A stretch of DNA of 64,000 nt, taken from positions 248,001-312,000 of the forward strand of contig JAXRKN010000019.1 of the NCBI GenBank assembly GCA_038502055.1. Direction: 5' to 3'. Origin of the DNA: Tanytarsus gracilentus (taxonomy: Eukaryota > Arthropoda > Insecta > Diptera > Chironomidae). Position numbers and translations under genes: made by a program. This document shows positions 1 to 13,922 of the stretch, piece by piece (position 1 is the first letter of the stretch; the number at the start of each line of letters is the position of its first letter). Below the pieces are notes generated by a model. That model had not been told where the DNA came from. It did no database searches and saw only the letters and a list, made by a program, of their open reading frames with translations.

Positions 1-3000
1 GGGACACGCAACACCAGCAGTAGACGATTATAATTATGAGTGCAATGATGCAGCAAATAATGACAGGAATTAAAATTTCCCATGGTATGGCTGCCAATTT
101 GCTATGCTGAAAAATTCCAACATGCTCCTCATCATCCATTGGCTCCATCGACGGATCAGTCTCAAAATAATTATCGATGTGAGTGTAAGATGGTGATGCA
201 GTTGGCCTTCGTTTAGGCACGAATATTCGCACGAAATTAGAGATCGGACCCGTCAATACTTCATCGTTAATTGATCGAATTGCAACATAGAATGGCACGC
301 CGACAAGTGACGGTTCGTCGGACAGGTTCAGTGTCACAGACGCACCTTGTCCGACCGTATGCGGAATTTTCTCAATCAAATTCCACTTAGCGGCAATTGT
401 GTCAAAATTATCGACAACATCTTTCAAATTTGTTGCATAACGAATTTCATATTCAATTTTAGAGTTTTCAGCTCCCGTGTCCGGTGATGTCCACTCGAGT
501 GTGACACGATCACTGCCATTGTTCTGTTGAACCACATGGAGATCCCCAATTCGACCGATAAATGGAATTTGCTGCTTTTCTAAATCAATTTCTTCTTGTG
601 TGACGAAGAGTGTGATTGGAATTAAGTGACGGATAAATGAAGTGACGGGTTTCTTTGAGGTAATTGTTATGGCACTTCCACAGCAGTGAATGTCAACATT
701 TGGATCTATTTAAAAAATAAAATTGTTAAATTTTATACAAAAAAAAATTAATCATGTTTTTTCGATTATTTTACAGCTTTATAACGTAATTTTTAAATAC
801 CAAAAAAAATCTCATCAAATAATCGAAAAAATTGGAAATTAGGTAAACTCACCACGATCCATTTGACTGTATGCAACATTTCCATTATCGCTGACGGTAA
901 TTTGAAATTTATAAATTCCGGCATCTTCAATGGCAAAATATCTCGAGTATATTCCATCACCGCGCGTCACATCGGGATCTCCACTACCGCTATCATACAA
1001 TTGAATCTTTTCCTCACGACCATTTGGCATCATGACAGTTACCTCAACCAACGCATCAATGATTGGTAGATTACCTTGCAGTACTTCCGTGTAAATCACA
1101 TTTGGACCGCCATTTTGAGCACGTCGAATCCACGAACGAGCTCTGATAAATGAATTTGTGTCTTGCTGTGGATATGCGAGAACTTGCACGAAATGTGGTT
1201 GAGGGTTTCCATAAAATCTCTTAATATTATAACTCCATGATCCGATACCAGTTAAGTTGCCAACAATCGTAAGCTGATGATATTCAGCGCGAAGTTCGGT
1301 GAAGGTTGAGAAAGTTGTGTGACTTGGTGAGGTTAAACTCATACCATTGTCTAAAAACATACCAATGTCCTTACGATCATAAATGTAAGTGAAAAAATTG
1401 ATATTTTTTGTCGCATCATCAACATTAAAGCTGTCAATGGTCGTTCGTGATTTTGCCGCATCGCCAGAACTGCTCGTATCAATAATTTCTTTGCGATAAA
1501 TTTCAACTGGAAGTTCCGACATGTCGCCATGATGATAGAGTGAGCTGATATGCATGAGAACATTTGTGAGTTCAAAAAATGACGAAAGTAAACTTTGCTC
1601 TTCATTTCGTTTACGTTCCATGACAGTAAATGCCGCACCATTTGTTCTAATCGCAAGCTCATCCATTTGCACTCGATTTGGTCCAATGTTCGGGTAATTT
1701 ATTATTACCAATTTAATATTTGCTTCGTTTGCACTCTCAACTATTTCATTAATCACCTCATCGCTACATTTGTACATGCCCGGTGCGATTAAAATAATTG
1801 AACTGATTGCATCGCCGTAGATTTTTGATCTCTCCTGCATTTGTGCTATACTCTGTGTGATTCTCGATTGAATGTTACATTTTGATTGTGTTGCACGATT
1901 GTTGATGTACCATGGTAGATTAGATAAGATTTCCTCACGATCATCGCTGCCTGCAATGTTTTTTATCACCTCCAGTGTCTTACTTGTGTTCGAGTGCAGT
2001 TTCATGATGCCAACTTCAGTGCCATGATGAACTAAATCCTTTTCAAGCCACTTACGAAGTGCGTCTTTTAAAAATATGTAAGAATCACGAACAGATATGT
2101 CGATGTGATCGTCTAGCACCACCATATAGCGCGTGCTCATTTTTCGGACATAATTGAAAACGGGTGAAGCTAGATTTTGATTGCGTTGAGTGTTGTTGAA
2201 GTCAATGTTGCGAAGAATGACGTCCATACGACTCATCCGGTCGCACATCTGATTCTGTTTTGTCGGCATGTATTTGTTGTATGATTCAGCGATGGAATTT
2301 TGACGATTTGCACTTTCAACATTCATGGCGTCGATGCATGTGAGCGATGAGCTTGCACTGCATTTTGGATAAATTAAATCGCCTTCAAAGCCATTGACAT
2401 CAAACACACCATAACGATATTTCATAAATTCATTTGTAAATTTCTTTTCAACATTCTCGAAGTCATTGCGAATTGCACGCTCACTCATGAACATTTGATC
2501 GCCACGCTCACCGCATCCACTTGGCTGTTGTGTCCAAAGATCATCGCCGAAAATCGGATGCGATTTGGTGATTTGAACATCCGATGGCGCTCCATTATAG
2601 CTCGTCACGGTAGCATTGCTAACGCAGTTATTTGTCCATGTTGAAGGGAGGATTATGTCGATGGAAGCGAAAAACATTCGACCGTCGAGTGATGTGTGGA
2701 GGTATTGGGATGATGATGTTAAGATTTTCTGAAAAAAAAGAAAGGAAAAATTAAATTAATATTTTTTAATAATTTTAATTTTTTTGGAAATAAAAAGAAA
2801 TTTTCTTAATATATTAATGATTTACTAATCTATCGTGTGCAATATTAATAAACTTCAAAAAATAAACTTTAATGCATCCATCAACCTGTTATGCAGTCTT
2901 CTAATTCAATTTTTTTGTTACATTCTACTGGTTGTTATGAGCCTGAACACGTTTTATGATTTTAATTTCTTTAATTAAAAAAAATTAATTTCATTTGAGT

Positions 3001-6000
3001 AAATTTTTATTTAAAAAATTTAATTTAACAAAAAGTTCAATTCCCTTGCTTACTTCCCCATAGTCTTCACAATTGCGTGAAAATTAATCAAAAAATAACA
3101 AAAATAAATCACAAAAAAAGAGAAAAAAATCTAATTTTGTGTGTAAATGCAGTTTAGTGGAAACAGGAGAGTGAACACAGTTCAGGTGTTTCGGCAATGC
3201 GTGCACTGCATACCGGAAGCATGCTCACTGCACACTTGTCCCCTATATTCCTACTTCAGGGCATTTAAAAACTAAAAAAGCAACGACTTCTTGCAATCGT
3301 TACGCTGGTTTGAGTGTTATTGTTATCACACAGTTATTTTTTTTATGAAACAAAAAGTTTCTTTTCCGGCGAAAAAATTATAGAGTCATCGAAAATTGTA
3401 AAAAGTGCGAAATTCCAGTGATGACAGATTTATAAAGAGTGGATTGAAGAAAATTAATCATTTAATTTTAATATCATGAGTTTCAAGTCCTTGCCTCGGA
3501 AAAAAATCTTCATATTGCACGCTGACAAATTTTAATCGTCAAACTGGGGCATTACCCAGTTAGAGAGTAAGAAGATTTAAAGTTTTTAATGATTTTCCAA
3601 TTAATTTCATTAAATTTGAATTTGAATAAATTTAATTAGTCTCAGTTGGGTTTTAATCTTAATTTTATTTCTCTCGTTTACATAATTCGCGCCATATTGC
3701 AGTCAACCACAGAAAATCGATGCTAAAACTTTCCATCTCGTTAACCACATCATTGCACATAGAGTCAGGTTTTGCTATTTAAGGTTAAGTAAGAGAAACG
3801 CCATATGGCACTCGAATCGACACGGCATCGACACGAATTTTAGCTCGAGAGATGCGAGAAAATGTGTCAACCACACATGCGGCATTATCTCACGTCAGTT
3901 CTTAAGAAAAAAAGATTTCTCTCTCTGCAGCAAGCAACAATTGAGCTGTTCTATTAAAAATGTCTCGATTGTTTGCTGCGAGTACACAATTTTTCATCTT
4001 GTTTGTTGATGACTTCAAAGTTATGCAAACAAGAAACACACACTCGAGAGATGAGCTAAAGATACATTTGTGAGGAGTGTCGCAAGTGATCGAGCTCTAG
4101 CAATTAAACTTACAAAGCGCAAGCATTGAATGGAGTGGAATGTAACAACATGGAAGTGAAAAATTGTGGGTTTGACGCAGGTGAGAAAAAGTACAAATAT
4201 TTTGTGATGGTAAATATTGAAAAGTCAAAAATGTTTTTCAATCTGGACGGAAGTTCTAAAATATGAAAATAAACATTTATGTAATATCCAGAGTTTCCGC
4301 ACGAATTTTTTATTTAATTGCAAAATTCAAAGATTTAATCTCACTTTCCCATAACTCATCATGAAAAACTTAAAATTATCATAATCAATTAACTAAAATG
4401 CGGCCACTTAAGCTTACATAAATTTATTTAATGTGCGCCATCCGAATAAAATGATTCCCAGTCATTAGGCATTTGCCCATTCAATCTCTTAATCGCATTT
4501 TAACTCAATCAAGCTACTGCAATTCAATTGAAAGTTTTCTTCCTCTCTCGCATCGGCCAGCAAGAAGTAAAAAACATCAACAATGAAATCTCTTTCATTT
4601 TCGTTTCTTCCTCTTAACGAGGCTATCGAGAGAGAGCCACAACAACAATAATTATGTGTGTGTACAATACAATGCCCTTTTTCTCATATAGTTCACGTTC
4701 GTGTATTTAAAACTCAAATATGTCGCTGACCTCACTCGCACCACGGCCATAAACCACACTCAAGTTCTAATCGCATCGCATTCGGGCAATCAATAATCCC
4801 CAAAACAGTTTTGTTAAGCTTTCTCGAAGATCGAGAAAAAAAAGTTAATTAAATTTTTCATACGCGAAGAAACAAACGAAAAAAATACATCAATCTTGAA
4901 ATCATGATCGATCACACTCGCTTGCACACTTGCGTGATGAGAATGAGTCATTTTTTGAATGATCAATCAGATTGAATGACTTTATGGATGATCGGAAAGT
5001 GGATTTTTAATGTGTCAAGTTGAAATTTTGATCATGAAATTAAATAAAATGATTTTAATTTTTTGGCAGGGTTAGGACACTAATAAATTTAAAATAGATC
5101 ATTGATTTTTTTTGAATACAAATTCAAAATTAGAAATATTCGAAAAATAATTGCAGAAATTATCATAAAACATTAATTTCTGTATTGTGAGTGTTCCACT
5201 TCTTGATTCACAAATTTGTAGCCAAAAATCACGTCTGTTCGCTTTTAAAATTGTTATTGTGAATTCCAATAAAATTGCCACCGACTTTAATTTTCGATTG
5301 ACAATTTAATTTCGTTTGTTGGCATCAAACCGTTTAGTTGTTGAAAAGTTTGAAGATGGGAAGAGAAATTTTTTACTGTCAATCCAAAGCAGCATCCTTA
5401 TCAAAAATGTGATCGAACAGTGTTGAAGTCGATCTCACAATTAGTGATTACTAAGAAGAAATTTAAATTAGCCAAAAGGCTCAATATCTGCCCATTGACC
5501 CTCTTTTAGAAAATCTCTCACATAAAAAAATAATCTTCCATCAACCCATTTCACTGCACATACCATTTATGCCTCTCATGCCATACCCATAAATGCAACA
5601 AGCCTCTTGCTGTGTCACACAAAGGCAACATAAAAGTCTCTTTTTTATGTGATGAGCGCGCGCAATTGAAGCGACCAAAAACTGTCAATTTATCATTTTT
5701 ACCTCGCGATGGCAATCTTTCACATTCTCTTGTTCCTCTTTCGTCGTCGTCTCTTTTTATAATATTTTCCATCGCCATTTAGAGACTCGTCTCACATATG
5801 CATCGAACACATGGAGAGTGAGAGAGAGAGAGAGACGTTAAAAGGAGAAGGCAATTTCAGTACAAAATGAACAGTTACAAACTGCCAAACAAGCCATAAA
5901 TTTCGTGAATATACCTTTTCATATCGCGATGTTTACATTCGTGTTTAAATTTGGAATCGTCTTTAATTTTTTTTGGGTCGCAGAATGTACTGAGCTACTG

Positions 6001-9000
6001 AGCATTGAAGATAGGACTGAGTGTGTGTGTGCGTGTTCGAGGGGAACTCATCATATTGAATTTTGAAGTTGTGAGTTTTCACTCCTAGACTATTTGTGTC
6101 AAAGGATGTGCGACTAAAATTGAACTAAAATTTTTTCTGGCTCTGAAAAATCATTTTTCTGGTCATGGAATAAGAATTTGCAAAAAACTAAGGGGTTTCA
6201 GTAAAAGCAGATATACAGGACCTAAACATGGTTATTGCCAAAAAAATTAGTTACCAACAGGAATCTTTAGTTTAATGCTACAAATTCAATACATAAATGA
6301 TTAGGCTATCATGCTTTGTTCAAGCTGGTGATCAAAAAATTTATTTTTAATTACATTCACTTTACTAATTTGCAATCAATTTCCCCCCTGCACACATAAT
6401 AACAATAACAATTTCTCGTTACTTTTCAACTCGATTTCATGCTGGCTCAATAAATGTTAAATAGGTTTTTGTGTGGTATCTTCTTCGTGACCCACTTGTG
6501 ACTCTCCTCGCTCGCAACCTTTTCTTGCTTTTCCCATAAACTTATTTTCTTCTTCTCATTCAACTTCACTTTTCAAAAATGCCATGGTATCATCTTCAAA
6601 TTCTATCAATATTCAATTTCGATGTTTAGCAGGCACGACAGACGATGCGCGGAAGAGAAATAAAAAAGAGAGATGAAGAAGGTTAAAAAGCAAACGATTG
6701 CCGGGGAGAAAGGCAAAATGTGGTAAGTGAGTGAAAGACGAATGGAAAATGGCAAAAGCTCAATTTCTCTAATTTCTATACTCACGTAATCGCAGCATTA
6801 CCACATTCAAATTGCTATATTGGTGTTATATTGAAAAGGAGTGGTGTTGGCATGGTGTTGCTATAACCTCAATTACGAATGCTTTGAGTTGACGGAGGGA
6901 ATTTTAAACTCTTAGAAGAACGATCAATTTGAATTTTACTTATTTTAAAGATCTACACACGTTGTGCAGGTGCTCAGGATGTGTCATTTTATCATAGGAA
7001 TATTAATTATTTTAACATTTTATTAACAACTAAAAATAATAAAGGAATGTTTAGAGGTTAAATAAGGCTTTAATAAATGTTTAATGTAAGATGTGAATAC
7101 TTTTATATTTTTTTTCAGGGATGGACAATTACAAAATTCATTAAATTGGTGTAATTGCTTAACTCTGAATATAATTCAATTTAATTCCATTTAAAAAGTT
7201 ATAAAATGTAATGTGATGATGAGTGGAAAATGAGAAACAACGTTGCACATTTGAGGAGGAAAAGAGTTAAAGATAAGACGGTATGATTATGAACAATTAA
7301 GATACGAATTTAACATTTGGTTAGTAAATATGAGTTGAGTGGATTCTCAAGTGGGTTTGAGTTAATTAATGAATTAATTCAGCTTAGAACATTGTGAAAG
7401 CATATCTAGAAATTTCAGCAAATTTCTCAAAACTTCAAAATAATTTTTTCTTTGATTCTTAAAACCTTCCGCCTTTAAAACATTTTTCGCTTCAAATAAC
7501 AAAAAATCCACCTCGAGAACAGTCATCCTGTTTCATCATCTGCCCACGCTCGTAATTTTTTTCATCTCTCAGTAAGAAATTGTTCCCTCGATGACAGAGC
7601 AACTCCCACATTTTGCTCATTTTATAAAGTTTTATATTTCATGCACAATATTGAGATAATGGCAGAATATGCACTGTGCTACCGTTTCTAAAACACCACC
7701 ATAAGTTTTTTAATCCAGGGATGAATTTGATATTTTTTTAATATCCCTTAATAGTTTGTTTTTCTTTCTCAGAGAGCACTTCACAAAAGAGATGAGATGA
7801 AATTTAATATTTTCGAGGAAGTGTTTAAGAGACACACTAAAACTTTTTTACATCCCTCTCACACTGCATATGTGCGTTCATTTACGATAAATCCCTCCCG
7901 TCTTTTTCTTAAGAATCTCATATTTCAAATATATGCCAACAACGAGGTCATTTTTCCAGGCAGAGAAAAAACTCCGTTCCACATGTGTTTCTCTTTAAAC
8001 TTTGTCGCACATGTGTTTTATATCTTTGCAAAAAATCTCTCATGATTTTTTTGAGTCATTAAAACTTTTTTAATTTGTCTAAAAAAATTTCGAAGGGATA
8101 TGTGATATCGGCAGCTGGACAAAATATTTTTTTTTAAGGTGACAGATTGTCGACTTCCTTGCGGAAATTAAGCAACTTTTATGAAATCCTCCGGATGGCC
8201 GATGGTGGTTCAAAAAAATTACTTGTATGAGTTTAGAATTACACCGCAAAAAATTTCGTTAAAGATAATTTTTGAGTCCATAATTTCTAGTTAGTCAATT
8301 CTACATTTTGCTTCTTTAATTCATAATGAACCACAAAACTTTTCTTTACCATTTGTTTCATGTCATCATTTTTTCTCTTAAATTTCACAGAAGCGTTAAA
8401 AAAAAGTTCTAAATCTAATTTAAATTTTTCCTCTCTTCTGTGACAAATGTGTCAAAAGATGTTCGAGTAATTAATTACTTTGTTCATTTAGTCTGCAGCA
8501 TGCAGGAAATTCAGTTGTTGGAATTTTTTAATGAATTTTTTGAGAGAAATAAAAAATTTTATAGACTTTTGAAAGAATTTTTACGTTTGAGAAAATTTAA
8601 TGTGTAACTTAGGGATTTTGAGGTTAGACGTCACTTTTGAGATTAATTTATGTTCCTTGAAGTCGAACATAAATAATCTAAAAAGGAACTTTCACTTTTT
8701 TTAGAGTCACATAAAATTCTAACAAAGAATTCACTTATGAGATTAAAATTGATTTTTGTGTGAGGGTGAAAGTTTTTTTTTTGGAAGCGGAAAATTTACA
8801 GTGACAACCTTAAAAAATTTGAAGAATTTAAAGCACTTAAAAAATTGAGGAATTAAAAAAGAAGAAATTTTTAAAGGAAAATTATATTTGAGGGGAAAAC
8901 TCTTGAATTTATAAAGCAAGAGTGGAAACTAACAATTACCAAATTTAATATTATTTATAGATTTCCGAAATATTCAATAAAAAATACAAAAATACTTACA

Positions 9001-12000
9001 AAGAATTTGTGATCAAGTTTCCACCCCCTTCAGTAAACTAATTTTTTAAGCAGTAGATTTGAAAAAATTCTGATGTGAATTTTTTATTTTTAAAGTGTTT
9101 TAAATTCCTGTTTAGAGTGCAATCTTTAAGAATACTGACTTAGAATTTTTAATACTTTATCAAGCTCAAACAAAATTCCTCTTATCATTTCTAAAATACT
9201 TAATTTATCGCTCTTTGTTTTCAGCCAAATACCGTTCATCAAAGTAATAAATTCCAAGTTTGCTTAATTCCTCACGAGCACCAAAAAAATATATTAAATT
9301 TACAAATTTTTAGCGCACTATAAAACTTTTATTCTAAGCCCTCTTATCATCATTATTTAAATAAATCGTTCCCTCTTGCGCAAAAAAAACATCATCATGG
9401 CTAATGAGTTGGAAAGAAAGAAATTCATCGTAATTTTGCTAAGCAGAGTTTATGACTTCGAGGAATAGTTGAGACTTAAATAAGAAGCGCAAAGCGGATT
9501 ATTAAATTTTTTTATAAAAATTCAAAAAGAGCGACCAAAAGTCGGTAGTCGTCACGATTTCATATGTCAGCTTCAGAACATTTTTTTTTTCGAACAGAAA
9601 ATCTTCATAAAAGTCTCTAATGCGACTTATGGACGCTCCGAGCGTAAATCTCTCACAAAAAGACGTTAAAACTCCTGTTGAATGCCCTGCGACATGCATT
9701 CGAAGCCAGCGAGACAATGCAGGTATTGTATGCAAGGCTTTTTAACAAGCAACACAATTCTCGAAAATTGAACGATCCGAAAATCAGATTGCAATCTCTG
9801 AGCTTCTTTTGTGTTTGTTTGGCTTATCTGTGATTCTCTCTTTTTTTGATGCAACATTTTTTTGTATTGTTATTTTTCGAAAGAATCCTTTTGTGTAAAT
9901 TTGCATGTTCAAGGATCAAATGCACATCGAATTTCTCATAGTGTTCACCAAGGCATGAAAGCAGTCACGTACAGTCTGGTGCAATACCAATTTATTCATT
10001 TTTCTGCTTTATTTGAGAATTTTATGCAAAAAAAAGAAGAGAAAAAATTTAATGGCAAGTCAAGACGACGAAACAGTCTAAAGTGTAGAAACTCAATTTT
10101 TATCTTCAAATTTATAAAATAAATTACAGTTTCCCCTCATTTAAACAAAACCTTTTGCATAAAAATTTGCAATTGAAAGTTCAGTGTCTTCACAACATGC
10201 ATATATACTCGACATGAAAGAAGGAGAAGTAAAAAAATTGTAATTTTAAATTTTTTAGAAGTGCAATATGACTTTGCATGCACATTGCCATTAAAGAATG
10301 TTTACGAGCGGATGAATAGAATCTGCATATAAAATAATGTTCATCGTCAAAATGATGGCGTAGAATGTCATGATGTTGGGATTTATTTGTGAGTGATGAA
10401 AATTTTAATATTTTTTTATAAACATTTGAAATTTTTTGAGAGGTGGAAAAATCACAGTAAAATTTTAACTAGTTCCTTACCCTTGAATTGAATTTTTCAA
10501 AGGGTTTGAAATCATGATGTATGTTGCGATGGGTAAGGCACTGCGATCTTGCGACCTATTGAAATCATCTTAAAACATTTTTTTTTTCAGAAATGGAAAA
10601 CTACACTTTAAAATTTATTTGTCTGAGTATCCACTCCCTGATTTTACTCAGAACATTATTTAAAAACAGCCAACTTGTAATAACAATATTCCACTATTGC
10701 ACGCTATTTAGATGCCAACATCAGAGTCATCAATTCAATGGAGAAAAAAACTCTGTGAGTATGCACAGTCATTGAGGCAATGTATAAGTAAGCAAGCAGT
10801 GATTTGCTTAATTCCAAAAGAGACTCCATGAGAGATGCTGCATGTAAACCCTGCGGTTGTCATGACTTTTGGATTTTCAAACGCTCTCAATGTGCACTGT
10901 GTGCCATAGTTGTGCAATTTTTATTCCATCTTCAATCTCTTTTTTTTTCGTGTGAGAGACTGATTGGCATTTTTTTTTCGCTTGCAGAGTTTTATGAACT
11001 TTATGAGAAGATTAAAAATAAGCGGAGAGAAAATTTAAATTTTTTTAATGCCAAAATGAGCTTAAAACCCAAAATCTTTTTTAATAAACACATTTTGTGA
11101 GACACTAGATCTTCTCTTCATTATTTACGACCTCTCCCTCTTCCTCCAACGGTGCTTTATTCAATTTTAATATTTTTTCTTTTGATATTATAATGCTGTC
11201 ACGGTAATCAGCTTGATATCGAGTGCCTTCTCTCTCGTAAAAGAGAAATTATCAAAATATATGGAGACAAAAGAGCGACTGGTTTTATGTCGATTGCTAT
11301 TTTTTTAACTTTTTCCACATTTGATGATAATTTTATATTTTTTTAATTTAAATTTAATCTGAATTTAATATTTTTTTTTTGAAATATTTTGCAGCATTCA
11401 AAAATTACTTTTAAATATAATAAGCAATAGGTCATCCCTTGATAAACTGATCAACCATCATGTTCACAATTTTCTATAAAAATCTCACAATTTTGATTGA
11501 ATTAATTAAAATCACGTTTCTTCTCAAACAGAAAGAAATTCTATAAAAAGTGTCGACAGACCCGTATATATGAGAAAATTGAGTTGTACTCTGATGTAAC
11601 TTGATAGCGAAGATGGTTCTTAATTTTCATTATGAGTTAGATGTGAAAATAAATTTAACAATTTTATTGAATTCTAAACGTTCGTTTGTTTATATTCCAC
11701 TCAATTTTTATTGAGATATCGTCGACTGTTTATGGTCGCTGATCGGGCTCACATTGCATGGCTTAATTAATTAGAGCTGTTGAATAATTTGATTTACGAA
11801 TTTCATAGTTCGACGACAAGCGTCGTATGGAGAACGGGTCGGATTTCAACTTTTTTAATAGCCATGGTGCGATGGAATTTTTGTGTGTTTAATTAAGATT
11901 TGAAGATATGATGTTGTGTGGATTATTGGTAAGAGTAGATTAGAGAGAATTTCTAATTACTTTTTTCAGCATAATTCCTTCAAGTTCAAAGGTTTAAAAT

Positions 12001-13922
12001 ATTCGTTATAATAATTTGCGGGGAACTGATATAAATTATTGGACGCCATGCCAGGCACCATCCCGAAAAAAAATTATTATCGCCGTTATCCATCAAAAAT
12101 TTATTCCTCTTTTATTTAAACACAAATTACTGCGATTACAAAAATATTAATATTCTCATGAGATGAAGACAGATAGGCATTAGAGATTTTTCAAATTGAT
12201 GATCTTGTGTGAGTATTTCAAGTATTTAACCACATCTCGTACGGCTACACAGCAACAATAAAAAATTCACAAGTGCTTCTAATAGCCTTGAGGCAAATGT
12301 AAATCTTTACATAACAATTTTTTTTTCATACATGTTTTATTGTGATGCAATAAGGTTGAAAAATATTTAAATGTATAAACTCTGCTGAAGCCATAAATAA
12401 TTGAATTAAAAACATTTCGTGTGCATGACGATCGTTTGAATACTTTTTTTAATTAACATTTCAATTTTTTTGCTTTTGTGAGAATTAAATTGAGTGTTTG
12501 AGTAAACTTGAAAAGTGAGTTAAAAATTAACGATAAAGTGGATTTTAATTTAAGAGAAAGAATTTATTGAAAAATGTACTAATTAAAAAAAACTATAGTT
12601 TTTAATAGTTGAGATAGCAAAAAATTGTTAGATTTTTAAAACTTGAGTTAATTAAAAAAAATAAATGTTTTTAAAATTTAACACAACTTTGATAATTTTT
12701 AACAACTAAAAATACTTCGCTCTTGCTAATAAAAAACATCTATTGAAAATATGACAACTTGAAAAAATATGCGAAGGTCTTCAAAATATTTATTAGTTAC
12801 TTTTTGCCTCTGTAGCATATCAAACTATATATGAGAATATAAAGTGTCTTCGTTATTTGCACTAGAAGCCATACAGACACACTTCAAAATCTAACTAGCG
12901 TAGAATATTTTTCAAGGGGTGAAAAACTCGTGAAATTATTTTCTTTTGCTAAATTGCAAATTTCATGAAAAAACTAAAAAATATTTGTTTTGTATTATCA
13001 GAGTTTCACACCTCTTGATATTTTTACTCAACAATGAACTTTTTTGTACTAATTGGATCGGAAACCTTTTGAGAGAGTTTTACGTTTCTTATTAGACTTT
13101 TAGAATCCTTTGACAGTTGAAGTAAAATGATTGCAAACTACAATATCGTGAATACAGGGGCGGGACACTCGGAATAAAGAGATTACAATATTTAGAGTAA
13201 AAATAAACGTTAATTTTTTAAAATTGATATTGAGTTTGCCACTCAATCTGAAAGTATTGCAGGACTTGAGTGTCTTTAACACATACCCTTAAGATTCTTA
13301 CTCACTAATCAATAAAATCTTTTCACAATTCATGAGGAATTTCTCTCATTCATATCAAAGAACATTTCACTCTATCTTCATCATCAATTTCTCTTTCGAA
13401 ATCCATCATCTTTTGTTCAACCCTTTTAAAGTAAAAAGAAAACTATTTTATTGCTTCTAGAAAATTATCACATTCATTCGATAAAAAAATATTTTCATTT
13501 GTTTGTCTCAAAACATGAAAATTTATTGCTTTTAAGTGTAAGATTTTGAAACAAAAGGTCTTCGATGTGTGATAGAGAGATTACTTATCCACCAGATAAA
13601 TTTTTTTATGTTTTTATTAAATGTTTTCAGTAATTTAGAAATCTCTTTTGAACAAAAAAAAAAGGGTGAATATTAAAACACGGCACGCTGTGAGAATGGA
13701 TCGTTGTAATATCAAATTTCCCAAACATCTTTTTAGTACCGTCATAAATATTACAAAAAAGATTCTCACCTCAAGATTCAAAATAAATTGACTGCAATCA
13801 TCCTCGCTGATGTCTTTCTGGATTTCAATCACAAAATTCTCGTAAGCACCATTACGTACGGTAATTGAGCGCGATGAGACGATGCAAAGCATCAAGCACA
13901 CTAATTTTACAACGATTGACAT
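1..13922 (-). CDS. CLCA-family protein (calcium-activated chloride channel regulator-like), C-terminal end cut by window edge
   Basis: CDS is complement of 13770-13922, 853-2728 and 1-705 (continues past the left edge). Exon 1 encodes a signal peptide (MSIVVKLVCLMLCIVSSRS) and the CLCA-type opening with ENFVIEIQKDISED. The 11-kb intron is phase 0 with donor GTGAGA and acceptor TTTCAG, and exon 2 resumes with a segment ending GRMFFASIDIILPSTW, as in CLCA proteins. HPIFGDDLWTQQPSGCGE and YRYGVFDVNG are family hallmarks. A VWA-like region follows near YMVVLDD, then beta-sandwich and fibronectin-III-like segments. The last exon ends with a hydrophobic helix (IPWEILIPVIICC onward), suggesting a type I membrane protein. 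Family members are secreted or membrane proteins that modulate anion channels through self-cleavage. Here the HExxH zinc motif reads NEFMK and the MIDAS motif DxSxS is not intact, so proteolysis and metal binding look lost. Family assignment is firm; function is not. Confidence 0.88.
2729..13769 (-). other. 11-kb first intron of the CLCA-like gene; no gene seen inside
   Basis: AT-rich sequence between the signal-peptide exon and the main exon. Its ends are GTGAGA (donor) and TTTTTTTTCAG (acceptor) on the minus strand and it is phase 0. Open frames of 60-98 codons occur on both strands but have low-complexity composition, no domain and no paired splice sites, so I do not call them. It contains a short (AG)n tract at 5821-5834, a (GT)n run near 6020, and several copies of the dispersed G-rich motif described in the findings. 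An intron this long at the 5' end commonly holds enhancers, but none can be named from sequence alone. Confidence 0.7.
5821..5834. repeat. (AG)n microsatellite
   Basis: Seven uninterrupted AG dinucleotides, preceded by related GAGTGAG sequence, within the CLCA first intron. Confidence 0.9.

Noticed and set aside
863..1792. Several open frames overlapping the CLCA exon on both strands
   Set aside because: They are shadows of the conserved CLCA reading frame.
4141..4190. ATG followed by a GCAG-GTGAG donor-like site
   Set aside because: A single weak first-exon candidate with no downstream partner.
10578..10775. Acceptor-like TTTTTTTTTTCAG followed by an ATG frame of 60 codons
   Set aside because: No promoter, no family, no further exon; lies inside the CLCA intron on the opposite strand.
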